From Methylobacterium sp. B4 (GTDB lineage: Bacteria; Pseudomonadota; Alphaproteobacteria; Rhizobiales; Beijerinckiaceae): a DNA stretch of 64,000 bases. Numbering within the stretch: position 1 is the first letter of the stretch; the number at the start of each line of letters is the position of its first letter. Both the position numbers and the translations under genes were made by a program. Below are positions 46,919 to 57,990 of this stretch, piece by piece. The stretch is from assembly GCF_003201865.1 (NCBI RefSeq), contig NZ_QJJJ01000002.1:124001-188000 (forward strand), written 5' to 3'. The notes under the pieces are model-generated. The model searched no databases. It saw nothing but the letters and a program-made list of their open reading frames with translations, and was not told where the DNA came from.

Positions 46919-47293
46919 ATGCAGTATGCGGCCAATGCCTATGCGAGGGTCTCGCAAGTCGCCCTCACGCCCCGGGAGGCCGAGGCCGCCGTTCTGCGCA
47001 AGGCGGCCGGCCGGTTGCAGGCGCTCGGCGCCGATGTGGCGACGGGGCCGGCCCTCAACGAGGCCCTGACCTTCAATCAACGAGTCTGGACGATCCTCGC
47101 CTCGGCCGCGACCGAGCCGAGCAGCCCGCTGCCCCTCGAGGTGCGCACCGGCATGGCGCAGCTCTCGGCCTTCGTGTTCCGCACCATCCTGGACGCGATG
47201 ATCGAGCCGACGCCGCAGAAGATCGCGTCGCTGGTCTCACTCAACAACCACATCGCCGCCGGCCTGCAGGGCGATCCCGGCCCGGGCGCCTGA
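46919..47293 (+). CDS. flaF: Flagellar biosynthesis regulator FlaF
   Basis: The 124-residue protein matches alphaproteobacterial FlaF: 'AANAYARVSQVALTPREAEA', 'ALNEALTFNQRVWTILASAA' and 'IASLVSLNNHIAAGL'. FlaF acts with FlbT on flagellin synthesis (established in Caulobacter and rhizobia). No flbT, flagellin or other flagellar gene lies nearby except the FlaG-like frame at 47.4 kb. Confidence 0.85.
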   Translation: MQYAANAYARVSQVALTPREAEAAVLRKAAGRLQALGADVATGPALNEALTFNQRVWTILASAATEPSSPLPLEVRTGMAQLSAFVFRTILDAMIEPTPQKIASLVSLNNHIAAGLQGDPGPGA

Positions 47294-47400
47294 AGCTTTT
47301 CGGAGCCGCTCCTCGATTCGAGGCGCATGGCTCCGGGCCTGCGCCGCGTTTCAAGCCGCACGGGCCGACGACCTCCGCGTCGGCACGCGTTCGCCGCGAT

Positions 47401-47751
47401 TCAGGCCGTCTTGGCGACGCGCTCGCCGACGAATGGCGCCGTCTCGCGCGCGTAGACGCGCGCCTTGAGGATCACCTCGTTCGGGATCTGCATCACCACG
47501 TCCCCGGTCGAGGGGTCGGTCACGCGGAAGACGACGCTCCGGCTTTCCGCATCCCGGATATAAGCGCGCCGTTCCGGCTCCGGAGGCTTCGTCTCGGTGG
47601 CTTCGGGCTTGATGTCGAGCGAGACGGCGGGGTCGAGCACGCGCGGCGGCGAGGCCTCGCTCGGTACGGGCTCGGCCACGGGGCGAATGGGGGTCACGGT
47701 CGCGGGTGAGGAAACGGGCGGCAACGGTGCCGCGGCCCTGATCGGGTCCAT
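47401..47751 (-). CDS. FlaG-like protein, possible flagellar role
   Basis: The 116-residue product has a Pro-rich N-terminal half and a C-terminal 'SVVFRVTDPSTGDVVMQIPN' segment. This resembles the 'VVkvvDkdTGEVIRQIP' core of FlaG flagellar-filament proteins (family knowledge). It lies 107 bases from flaF, convergent to it. Length and core are consistent with FlaG, but the match is weak. Confidence 0.5.
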   Translation of the reverse strand: MDPIRAAAPLPPVSSPATVTPIRPVAEPVPSEASPPRVLDPAVSLDIKPEATETKPPEPERRAYIRDAESRSVVFRVTDPSTGDVVMQIPNEVILKARVYARETAPFVGERVAKTA

Positions 47752-47943
47752 GGCTGCAATCCTTCGGCTTTCGGCGCGAGGCCGGCCCTCAGGAGATTGC
47801 AGGCGTCGCTACCGGAACCTTAACGGCCTGGGGGCTGTCCCCCGGGAACGAGGGGCAGCCTGACCGAGCCGTAAAGATTGCCTGAAGGATTTTCACGATT
47901 CGCGACGGGGACAGCCGAACGACCGTCCCCGTCGTGGGCGATC
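47752..47943. other. Intergenic gap between the FlaG-like gene and thiC
   Basis: No terminator or other element was recognised in these 192 bases. A short dyad may end thiC transcription, but pairing is weak. Confidence 0.3.
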
Positions 47944-50297
<2,354 letters not shown>

Positions 50298-50558
50298 ATG
50301 GCGATGAGCACGATCATCCCTTTCCGCCGACCCGCCCCTCCGGCGCCGACCCGCACCGGCTGCGACGTGGCGGCCGTCGCGAGCGACCTCCTGGTCGTGC
50401 TGGACCAGCTCGAAGGGCTGGTGGCGCGGGCCGCACACATGGACCGGCCGCGGATCGAGGTGGAGCGCAGCGTGCAGAACCTGCTCGACGCGATCAGCGC
50501 CGTGGAGCGCGCCTCGGATTGCCTGGGCGAGGGCAACAGCGTCTCCGAGCCCGCCTGA
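50298..50558 (+). CDS. Small helical protein, function unknown
   Basis: The 86-residue product contains a helical stretch 'VASDLLVVLDQLEGLVARAA' and 'VERSVQNLLDAISAVERASD', typical of small regulatory or structural proteins. The ATG at 50298 (or 50304) is a guess because no clear RBS precedes it. No family was recognised. Coding is plausible but not certain. Confidence 0.45.
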   Translation: MAMSTIIPFRRPAPPAPTRTGCDVAAVASDLLVVLDQLEGLVARAAHMDRPRIEVERSVQNLLDAISAVERASDCLGEGNSVSEPA

Positions 50559-50724
50559 GACGGCGTCTCGACCTCGGCCCGGCGCGCCTTCGAGCCGAGC
50601 GTGTACCGATCAAGCGCGACTGGGCGGATTTGACCCGGCGGAGCCTGCCGGCCACCATGCTAGCTTCCTCATTCGTGCGCGGGGCCCTCATGCCCGGCGC
50701 CCGCGGGAGCCGCGACCGGACACG

Positions 50725-53412
50725 ATGAGCGAGGCCGAACGGACGATCTCCGAACGCGACGGGCGGCAGGGCGCGGCAGGCCGCCTCGACCGGCTCGTGG
50801 CGCAGGCGCGGGCCGCGGGCCTCTGGGAGCGGGTGTGGCCGGTTTTGTGGCGGGGCTTCGGCGTCGGGCTCGCCTTCCTCGCCGTGTCCTGGCTCGGCCT
50901 GTGGCTCGATCTTCCGCCGCTCTGGCGCATGGCCGGGCTCGGCCTGTTCGCGATCCTTCTCGTCTTCGCGCTGCTGCCCGCCCTGCGCCTCAAGCGCCTC
51001 AGCCGCCGCGAGGCCCTGGCCCGGATCGACCGGGAAGCCGCCCGCGAGGGGGGGCTTGCCCACGATCCGGCCTCGGCGATCGAGGACACGCTCGCCGTCG
51101 GCCAGACCGATCCGGCCACCCGTGCGCTCTGGGCACTGCACCAGTCGCGGGCCGCTGCCGCCGTCGCCCGGCTGCGGGCCGGGCGGCCGCGCCCCGACAT
51201 GCCCGGCCACGACCCGCTGGCCCTGCGCGCAGGGCTCCTCGTCGCCGCGCTCGCCGCCCTCTTCGTCGCCGGCCCCGAATGGCGCGGGCGCGTCTCGGCC
51301 GCCTTCGACTGGCGCGAGCCGCCCGCCGCCGCGCCGAGCTTTCGCGTCGACGGCTGGATCGACCCGCCGATCTACACCCGCGTGCCGCCGCTGATCGTCG
51401 CGATGTCCGGCAATGCCGCGGACCCGGTGCAGCGTCTGCGCGCGCCGGTCAATTCCACGCTGATCGTGCGCATCGCCGGCCAGGGCGAGGCGGAGCTGAC
51501 GCCGAATGCCGCCCTGGTGCCGGTGGCCAAGGACGAATCCGCCCCTTCGCGCGCCGCACCCGCGCCGCAAGCCTCCGCCGCCCGCGCGACCTTGCGGGAG
51601 GAGCGCTTCCGGCTTGTCGGCGGCACGGCCGAACTCGGCATCGCCGCCTCGGGCTCCGAGCCGCAGCGCCTCGTGATCGAGACGATCCCCGACCGGCCCC
51701 CGGAGGTGCAGCAGGTCGGCGGCCTCGAAGTGAACGGGCGGGGCACCTTCAACCTCACCTACCGCGCCAAGGACGATTACGGCATCGCCTCCGCCGAGGG
51801 GCTGGTCGAGCCGCTGAAGGCCGGCCGCTCCCTCGTGCCGGTGCCCAAGATCGGGCTGGCGCTGCCCGCCGACGCGCTCGGCGAGACCGACACCAAGACG
51901 CTCGTCGACCTCACCGACAATCCCTGGTCCGGCGCCCGGGTGAAACTGACCCTGGTGGTACGCGACGAGGCCGGCCAGGAGGGCCGCACGCAGCCCGCCG
52001 AGATCGTGCTGCCGGCGCGCGTCTTCACGCAGCCGCTCGCCCGGGCGCTCGCCGAGGAGCGCCGCCGCCTCGTCACCGCTCCCGACGAGGATCGCGCCCG
52101 CGTCCAAACGGCGCTCGACGCCCTGCGCATCGCCCCCGAACGCTTCACGCCGCAGCCCGCGATCTTCCTCGGGCTCACCACCGCGGCCAACCGCCTGCGC
52201 GCGGCCAAGACCGACGCGGATCTGACCGGCGTCGCCGATCTGCTGTGGGAGATGGCCCTCAAGATCGAGGACGGCGACCTCTCGGATGCCGAGAAGGCCC
52301 TGCGCGCGGCCCAGGACCGCCTCAAGGAGGCGATCGAGCGCAACGCGCCGGACGAAGAGGTGAAGAAGCTCACCGAGGACCTGAAGCAGGCCCTCGACAA
52401 GTTCATGAAGGAGTTCGCCCAGCGCCAGAAGCCGCAGAACCGCCAGCAGCAATCCGAGCGGCAGCAGCAGCAGCAGAAAGGCGGCCAGACCGTCACGCCC
52501 GACGATCTGGAGAAGATGATCAAGGACATGCAGGAGGCGATGCAGCGCGGCGACACGGCCGAGGCCCAGCGCCTGCTCGAACAGCTGCGCAACGTGCTCG
52601 AAAACCTCCAGAGCGCCGAGAACGGCCAGAAGTCGGACGGCGGCATGGCCGAGATGAACCGCCAGCTCGACGACCTCGACCGCATGTCCCGCGAGCAGCA
52701 GGATCTGCGCGACGAGACCTACAAGGAGGGTCAGCAGGGACAGCGGCCCGGCCCGCGCCAGCGGCAGCAGAACGGTCAGCAGCAGGGGCAGCAGGGTCAA
52801 CGCGGCCAGCAGCCGGGTCAGCGCGGCCAGGGCGAGGAAGGCCAGCAGGGGCAGCAGGGCAGGGGCCAGCAGGGACAACAAGGTCAGGGCCAGGGCCAGC
52901 GCGGGCAGCAGGGCCAGAACATGGGCCAGCGCCAGCAGGGCCTGCGCGAGCAGCTCCAGGATCTCAAGGAGCGTATGAAGCAGCAGGGCCTTCAGGGTGA
53001 GGAAGGGCTCGCCGACGCCGAGGGCGCCATGCGCGAGGCCGAGGAGGCGCTGGGCCAGGGGCGCAACGGCGATGCCGTCGATGCCCAGGGGCGGGCCCTG
53101 GACGGGCTCAAGCGCGGCGCCGAGGGGCTGCAGCAGCAGATGCAGCAGATGGCCGAAGGCGAGGGTCAGGGCCAGCAGGAGGGCCAGTCGCCGGGCCAGC
53201 AGGGCCGCTCGGGCGCCTCCGACGACGATCCGCTCGGCCGCCCGACGCGGGGGCGCGACCTCTCGAACGGCAACGTGCGCGTGCCCAACGCCGACGAATC
53301 CGCCGTGCAGCGCGCCCGCCGGATCATGGAGGAGCTGCGGCGCAAGCTCGGCGACCCCTCGCGTCCGCAGGAGGAACTCGACTACTTCGAGCGCCTGCTG
53401 CGCCGGAACTGA
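50725..53412 (+). CDS. DUF4175/TIGR02302 family membrane protein with Gly/Gln-rich tract
   Basis: The 895-residue protein has two N-terminal membrane helices ('FGVGLAFLAVSWLGLWLDL' and 'LGLFAILLVFALLPALRL', about 45-90). A third helix 'AGLLVAALAALFVAG' lies near residue 170. A long periplasmic region and a helical part follow (about 440-660). A low-complexity Gly/Gln/Arg tract occupies about 667-740, and a C-terminal helical end contains 'ESAVQRARRIMEELRRKLGD'. The architecture fits TIGR02302 (DUF4175), an alphaproteobacterial family of unknown function. The twin-TM gene follows. Confidence 0.87.
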   Translation: MSEAERTISERDGRQGAAGRLDRLVAQARAAGLWERVWPVLWRGFGVGLAFLAVSWLGLWLDLPPLWRMAGLGLFAILLVFALLPALRLKRLSRREALARIDREAAREGGLAHDPASAIEDTLAVGQTDPATRALWALHQSRAAAAVARLRAGRPRPDMPGHDPLALRAGLLVAALAALFVAGPEWRGRVSAAFDWREPPAAAPSFRVDGWIDPPIYTRVPPLIVAMSGNAADPVQRLRAPVNSTLIVRIAGQGEAELTPNAALVPVAKDESAPSRAAPAPQASAARATLREERFRLVGGTAELGIAASGSEPQRLVIETIPDRPPEVQQVGGLEVNGRGTFNLTYRAKDDYGIASAEGLVEPLKAGRSLVPVPKIGLALPADALGETDTKTLVDLTDNPWSGARVKLTLVVRDEAGQEGRTQPAEIVLPARVFTQPLARALAEERRRLVTAPDEDRARVQTALDALRIAPERFTPQPAIFLGLTTAANRLRAAKTDADLTGVADLLWEMALKIEDGDLSDAEKALRAAQDRLKEAIERNAPDEEVKKLTEDLKQALDKFMKEFAQRQKPQNRQQQSERQQQQQKGGQTVTPDDLEKMIKDMQEAMQRGDTAEAQRLLEQLRNVLENLQSAENGQKSDGGMAEMNRQLDDLDRMSREQQDLRDETYKEGQQGQRPGPRQRQQNGQQQGQQGQRGQQPGQRGQGEEGQQGQQGRGQQGQQGQGQGQRGQQGQNMGQRQQGLREQLQDLKERMKQQGLQGEEGLADAEGAMREAEEALGQGRNGDAVDAQGRALDGLKRGAEGLQQQMQQMAEGEGQGQQEGQSPGQQGRSGASDDDPLGRPTRGRDLSNGNVRVPNADESAVQRARRIMEELRRKLGDPSRPQEELDYFERLLRRN
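52725..52945 (+). repeat. Gln/Gly codon tandem tract in the DUF4175 gene
   Basis: Imperfect repeats of CAG CAG GGC CAG-like units encode Gly-Gln-Gln-Gly-Gln runs over about 74 residues. Such tracts change length easily by slippage. The tract is likely flexible and surface exposed. Confidence 0.7.
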
Positions 53413-53478
53413 CGCCCCGAAGTACCACCGCTCGGGCCGCGCTCGCGTGAGCGCGGCCCCTCACGAGATCAACGACCC

Positions 53479-53664
53479 ATGTCCGCCAACCAGCTCGTCC
53501 TCCTCGCCTGCCTCGCCGTGGCCGTGGTGCTGCTCCTCGGCCTCGTCAACATGATGCGGGGCGGCAGCGCCAACCTCTCGCAGAAGCTGATGCGCCTGCG
53601 CGTGCTCCTGCAATTCGTCGCGATCATCGTCATCATGGGCGTGGTCTGGTGGCGGGCGGCCTGA
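53479..53664 (+). CDS. Twin transmembrane (HIG1-like) small protein
   Basis: The 61-residue protein has two membrane helices: 'LVLLACLAVAVVLLLGLVNM' and 'LLQFVAIIVIMGVVWWRAA', joined by a polar loop with 'SANLSQKLMRLR'. This is the layout of HIG1-like twin-TM proteins common in alphaproteobacteria. They are often encoded near cobalamin adenosyltransferase and etfBA, as here (55.3-57.8 kb). Function is unknown. Confidence 0.8.
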   Translation: MSANQLVLLACLAVAVVLLLGLVNMMRGGSANLSQKLMRLRVLLQFVAIIVIMGVVWWRAA

Positions 53665-53691
53665 CCGCTCCGCCCGGGCCGGCGTGCCGGC

Positions 53692-54195
53692 TCACTCCTT
53701 CGTGCGCTCGAAGGTGACGATGCTGCGGGTCTCGCCCCGGTCGGCCCAGTTGGGCATGACCCGCCAGGGCGTGAGCACCCGCAGGCGCGCGCCGTCGAGG
53801 GTGAAGGAGCGGGTCTGCTCGGTCCCAACCCATTTCGGGTCCCAGGCCACGTCGACCGCCGTCGTCCACTTGTCCCCATCGAGCCGGTAGCGGCCGCTGT
53901 AGGAGACGAGGGTCTGCAGAAGGGCGGCGCGCTGCGCGTCGGTCTCGGCCGGCTTGCGTCCCTCGCCGGTGAGGATGAAGAAGACCCGCTTCTCCGGCGT
54001 GAACAGGACGTAGCCGGTCGGCCGGTCGCCCATCGCCGGCAGCTTCGTGCCGTCGGCGCGCGCCTCCACCTCGTACGAGACCAGCTTCCAGAGCCCGACC
54101 ACGCGGGCTTCGTCGTCGGCCCGGGCCAGTCCCGGCATCAGGCCGGCCGCCAAAGCCAGTCCTGCCCGCAGCCCCATTCCCATCGTCGTTCGCAT
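53692..54195 (-). CDS. Secreted lipocalin-like protein
   Basis: The 167-residue product has a signal peptide 'MGLRAGLALAAGLMPGLARA' followed by DDEAR. A lipocalin-like beta-barrel follows, with 'VVGLWKLVSYEVEARADGTK', 'PTGYVLFTPEKRVFFILTGE' and 'RYRLDGDKWTTAVDVAWDPK'. The start ATG at 54195 follows a GGGGGAAA ribosome-binding site. The ligand is unknown. It is convergent with the twin-TM gene and divergent from the PagL-like gene. Confidence 0.75.
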   Translation of the reverse strand: MRTTMGMGLRAGLALAAGLMPGLARADDEARVVGLWKLVSYEVEARADGTKLPAMGDRPTGYVLFTPEKRVFFILTGEGRKPAETDAQRAALLQTLVSYSGRYRLDGDKWTTAVDVAWDPKWVGTEQTRSFTLDGARLRVLTPWRVMPNWADRGETRSIVTFERTKE

Positions 54196-54475
54196 CGTTT
54201 CCCCCGGATCGAGAGCCCCTGAAAAGGGGTGCATCGGCAACGCTGACGCCGCTCGGAGGATGCGTCGTCGATGCATCTCCACCGGGGAGCCGGCCGGCGG
54301 CTTCCGATCCTCGGCGGGCGCCTCCCGCCTCGTTCCGGATCGCCGACGAGGCCCGCCGGGTGTGGCGTCCGCGCCCCACCGACTCAGCAAAAGCACGGGC
54401 GAAGGATGAATCCACGGGCTGCGGTCCCGAGTGCGTGATAATTGAGGCGGGTTGAAACGGACGGATCGACCGCCG

Positions 54476-55114
54476 ATGAAGTCACCCATTGCCCGGATTC
54501 TCCTCGGCGCCCTCGTCGCCTCGGCCGTCACGACCACGCAGGCCGCCGATCTCGGCGCCGCCCGGGCCCCTGCGCCGCCGCCCTACTTCGCCCCCGTCCA
54601 GCCCTACTCGATCGTCTCCGAGGTTCGCATCGGCGGCTCGGTTCAGGATCCGGGCAGCGCCGAGGGCAAGCTGCCGGGCTTCAGCACCGCGAACGTCAAC
54701 GGCGAAATCCTGTTCGCCAAGCCGCTGGTGACCACCGATCCGTTCTGGCAGGCCTTCGTGCCGCGTCCCACCGTGGGCGGCAGCTACAACACCGGCGGCC
54801 GCACCAGCTACGCCTATATCGGCGCGACCTGGACGGTGGACCTCTTCCCCGAGACGCTCGACCGGCGCGTCTTCCTCGAAGGCTTCTTCGGCGGCGCGGC
54901 CCATAACGGCTATACCGGCCTGAAGGCGAACGCGCCCTACGGCTTCAATGCGCTGGGCTGCAATCCGCTGTTCCGCGAGGCGGCGGCGTTGGGCTTCCGC
55001 ATCAACGCCCATTGGAGCGTGATGGCCACCGTCGAGCACATGTCGAATGCCGGCCTGTGCGGCGACAACCGCGGCCTGACCAATTTCGGCGGAAAGCTCG
55101 GCTACACGTTCTGA
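54476..55114 (+). CDS. Acyloxyacyl hydrolase / lipid A 3-O-deacylase (PagL-like)
   Basis: The 212-residue outer-membrane protein has a signal peptide (residues 1-23, ending TTTQA before ADLG). A beta-barrel body ends in Phe ('FGGKLGYTF'), as in many outer-membrane proteins. The catalytic His-X-Ser-Asn motif is 'VEHMSNAG' (His188, Ser190). It would trim an acyl chain from lipid A and change outer-membrane charge or immune recognition. The ATG at 54476 fits the signal peptide. A strong terminator follows. Confidence 0.85.
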   Translation: MKSPIARILLGALVASAVTTTQAADLGAARAPAPPPYFAPVQPYSIVSEVRIGGSVQDPGSAEGKLPGFSTANVNGEILFAKPLVTTDPFWQAFVPRPTVGGSYNTGGRTSYAYIGATWTVDLFPETLDRRVFLEGFFGGAAHNGYTGLKANAPYGFNALGCNPLFREAAALGFRINAHWSVMATVEHMSNAGLCGDNRGLTNFGGKLGYTF

Positions 55115-55147
55115 TCCGGCGCCGGCCGCTTTTCCGGCTTGCTAAAG

Positions 55148-55187
55148 ACCCGCCGCGCGCGAAACATCGCCCGGCGGGTTTTTCTTT
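55148..55187 (+). terminator. Rho-independent terminator of the PagL-like gene
   Basis: ACCCGCCG pairs with CGGCGGGT over a 16-base loop and is followed by TTTTCTTT. It lies about 33 bases after the stop codon. Confidence 0.85.
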
Positions 55188-55304
55188 GGCCCGGGCCTGC
55201 CCGTCGCGAGGGGCGGCCGGCCCCTGCGGCCTGCGAAAACAGATAACAATCTCGCGCCCGTCGCGGATGCGGCATCCGGGACGGGAGCGAGGGGAGAGAA
55301 CGAC

Positions 55305-55877
55305 GTGGTCAAGCTCAACCGCATCTACACCCGCACCGGCGACAAGGGCACGACCGGGCTCGCCAACGGCGAGCGCCGCTCCAAGGCCGATCTGCGGGTG
55401 GAGGCCTACGGCACGGTCGACGAGACCAATGCCTGCATCGGGCTCGCCCGCCTGCAGGCCGAACCCGCCCTCGACGCAATGCTGGCGCGCATCCAGAACG
55501 ACCTGTTCGATCTCGGCGCGGACCTCGCCACGCCCCCGAGCGACAAGCCGCTGGGCTACGAGCCCCTGCGGATCGTGCCCGCCCAAGTGCAGCGCCTGGA
55601 GGCGGAGATCGACGCGCTGAACGCCGAGATTCCGCCGCTCACCTCCTTCGTGCTGCCCGGCGGCTCGCCCACAGCGGCCGCGCTCCATCTCGCCCGAACC
55701 GTCTGCCGCCGGGCCGAGCGGCTGGTCGTGTCGCTGTCGGGCATCGAGAGCGAGGCGATCTCGGGCGAAGCCCTGCAATACCTCAACCGCCTGTCCGATT
55801 TCCTGTTCGTGGCCTCCCGCGCAGCCAACCGGAACGGCGCCGACGACGTGCTCTGGGTGCCCGGCCAGAACCGCTGA
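55305..55877 (+). CDS. PduO-type cob(I)alamin adenosyltransferase
   Basis: The 190-residue enzyme makes adenosylcobalamin from cob(I)alamin and ATP. 'IYTRTGDKGTTGLANGERRS' (ATP loop), 'VDETNACIGLARLQ', 'FVLPGGSPTAAALHLARTVC', 'RRAERLVVSL' and 'YLNRLSDFLFVASRAAN' are family signatures. The GTG at 55305 follows GGGGAGAG. It precedes etfBA by 160 bases and may supply cofactor to methylmalonyl-CoA and ethylmalonyl-CoA mutases encoded elsewhere. Confidence 0.93.
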   Translation: MVKLNRIYTRTGDKGTTGLANGERRSKADLRVEAYGTVDETNACIGLARLQAEPALDAMLARIQNDLFDLGADLATPPSDKPLGYEPLRIVPAQVQRLEAEIDALNAEIPPLTSFVLPGGSPTAAALHLARTVCRRAERLVVSLSGIESEAISGEALQYLNRLSDFLFVASRAANRNGADDVLWVPGQNR

Positions 55878-56037
55878 TAGTCAACCCTACCCTACCGAGA
55901 AGGCGCGTTGACAAGCGGGAAATCGCCTCGTTACGGTCCCGCCGCCCTGACAATCACATCGAGTTCCGTCGAGCGGATCCTGAAGCCGTCCTTGAAGTGA
56001 CGCCGGGACTGTGTCGGCGCGGAGGAAAGCGACAGCC

Positions 56038-56787
56038 ATGAAGGTTCTGGTGCCCGTCAAGCGGGTTGTCGACTATAACGTGAAGATCCGCGTCAAGGCC
56101 GACGGGTCGGGCGTGGAACTCGCCAACGTCAAGATGTCGATGAACCCCTTCGACGAAATCGCCGTCGAGGAGGCGATCCGCCTGAAGGAGAAGGGCACGG
56201 TCAGCGAGATCGTCGCCGTCTCGATCGGGCCGCAGCAGGCTCAGGAGACGCTGCGCACCGCGCTCGCCATGGGCGCCGACCGGGCGATCCTCGTCAAGAC
56301 CGACGTGAATTGCGAGCCGCTGGCGGTCGCCAAGATCCTCAAGGCGATCGTCGAGAAGGAAAGCCCGAACCTCGTCATCCTCGGCAAGCAGGCCATCGAC
56401 GACGATTCCAACCAGACCGGCCAGATGCTCGCCGCCCTGCTCGGCTGGCCGCAAGGCACCTTCGCCTTCAAGCTGGAATTCGGCGAGGGCGCGATCGACG
56501 TGACCCGCGAGGTCGATGGCGGCCTCCAGACCGTCTCACTCAAGCTGCCGGCCATCGTCACGACGGACCTGCGCCTCAACGAGCCGCGCTACGCCAGCCT
56601 GCCCAACATCATGAAGGCGAAGAAGAAGCCGCTGGAGGAGCTGGCCCCCGACGCGCTCGGCGTCGACGTCACGCCGAAGCTCACCGTGCTCAAGGTGTCC
56701 GAGCCGCCGGGCCGTTCGGCGGGCGTGAAGGTCGGCTCCGCGGCCGAGCTCGTGCAGAAGCTCAAGGTCGAAGCCGGCGTGCTCTGA
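56038..56787 (+). CDS. etfB: Electron transfer flavoprotein beta subunit
   Basis: The 249-residue subunit binds AMP and pairs with EtfA. '[20 protein letters not shown]' and the signature '[20 protein letters not shown]' (about 117-136) are typical. ETF passes electrons from acyl-CoA dehydrogenases to ETF-ubiquinone oxidoreductase. The ATG at 56038 has a GGAGGAAAG ribosome-binding site upstream. It lies 68 bases before etfA. Confidence 0.96.
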   Translation: MKVLVPVKRVVDYNVKIRVKADGSGVELANVKMSMNPFDEIAVEEAIRLKEKGTVSEIVAVSIGPQQAQETLRTALAMGADRAILVKTDVNCEPLAVAKILKAIVEKESPNLVILGKQAIDDDSNQTGQMLAALLGWPQGTFAFKLEFGEGAIDVTREVDGGLQTVSLKLPAIVTTDLRLNEPRYASLPNIMKAKKKPLEELAPDALGVDVTPKLTVLKVSEPPGRSAGVKVGSAAELVQKLKVEAGVL

Positions 56788-56855
56788 ACCACCCTCAGGC
56801 GCCGCTCCCGGAACCGGTCGAGCGGCGCCTCCCTTCCTCTTCTGAGAGACAGTTC

Positions 56856-57809
56856 ATGACCACGCTCCTCTACGTCGAGCACGCCAACGGACAGATCAAG
56901 GACGGCACGCTCAAGGCGCTCACCGCGGCCAAGGAGATGGGCGCTCCGATCCACGCGCTCGTGCTGGGCTCCGGCTCGAAGGCGGCGGCCGAGGCCGCGG
57001 GCCGTCTCGACGGCGTCGAAAAAGTGCTGAGCAGCGAGGAGGCGGTCTACGATCACGACCTCGCCGAGCCGAGCGCAGCGTTGATCGCCTCGATCGCCGA
57101 GCCCTACGATGCGATCGTGGCCGCCGCCACGACCACGGGCAAGAACACGCTGCCGCGCGTGGCCGCGCTCCTCGACGTCGCGCAGGTCTCCGACATCATC
57201 AAGGTCGTCTCGCCCGACACCTTCGAGCGGCCGATCTATGCCGGCAACGCGATCCAGACCGTGCAGGCGGGTGCGGGCAAGCGCGTCATCACCGTGCGCA
57301 CCGCCGCCTTCAAGCCCGCGGAAGAGGGCGGCGCGGCGGCACCCGTCGAGGCCCTCTCGGCCGCGGCGCCCGACGCGCTGGGTGCTGCCTATAAATCGGA
57401 AGAAATCGCCAAGTCCGACCGGCCGGAGCTGGCCTCGGCCAAGTTCATCGTCTCCGGCGGTCGCTCGCTGGGCTCAGCGGACAAGTTCAAGGAGCTGATC
57501 GAGCCGCTGGCCGACGCGCTCGGCGCGGCGGTGGGCGCCTCGCGCGCGGCGGTGGATGCGGGCTACGCCCCCAACGATTGGCAGGTGGGCCAGACCGGCA
57601 AGGTGGTGGCGCCCGACCTCTACGTGGCGGTCGGCATCTCCGGCGCGATCCAGCATCTGGCCGGCATGAAGGACTCGAAGGTCATCGTCGCCGTCAACAA
57701 GGACGAGGACGCGCCGATCTTCCAGGTCGCGGATTACGGCCTCGTCGGCGACCTGTTCCAGGTGGTGCCGGAACTCCAGGCCGAGATCGCCAAGGCCAAG
57801 GACCGGTAA
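56856..57809 (+). CDS. etfA: Electron transfer flavoprotein alpha subunit
   Basis: The 317-residue subunit binds FAD. The C-terminal FAD domain contains '[20 protein letters not shown]', '[20 protein letters not shown]' and '[12 protein letters not shown]'. The N-terminus [20 protein letters not shown] fixes the ATG at 56856. With EtfB it carries electrons from beta-oxidation and from other flavin dehydrogenases. Confidence 0.96.
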   Translation: MTTLLYVEHANGQIKDGTLKALTAAKEMGAPIHALVLGSGSKAAAEAAGRLDGVEKVLSSEEAVYDHDLAEPSAALIASIAEPYDAIVAAATTTGKNTLPRVAALLDVAQVSDIIKVVSPDTFERPIYAGNAIQTVQAGAGKRVITVRTAAFKPAEEGGAAAPVEALSAAAPDALGAAYKSEEIAKSDRPELASAKFIVSGGRSLGSADKFKELIEPLADALGAAVGASRAAVDAGYAPNDWQVGQTGKVVAPDLYVAVGISGAIQHLAGMKDSKVIVAVNKDEDAPIFQVADYGLVGDLFQVVPELQAEIAKAKDR

Positions 57810-57990
57810 CGGACCGCCGAATGCAGGGGGCGGGCTCATCGCCCGACCCCGCAGCCTGCGGCCGAAGGACCGGACAGGGAGCCGGATGTAGCCGGATCGG
57901 ACGGGACCGGTTTGACGCATTTGTTGCAGTGCCGCATTCTAGGGATGCGGGTTGCAGGACGATGCCGCAGCAGTAGGACGTGATTCGGTT

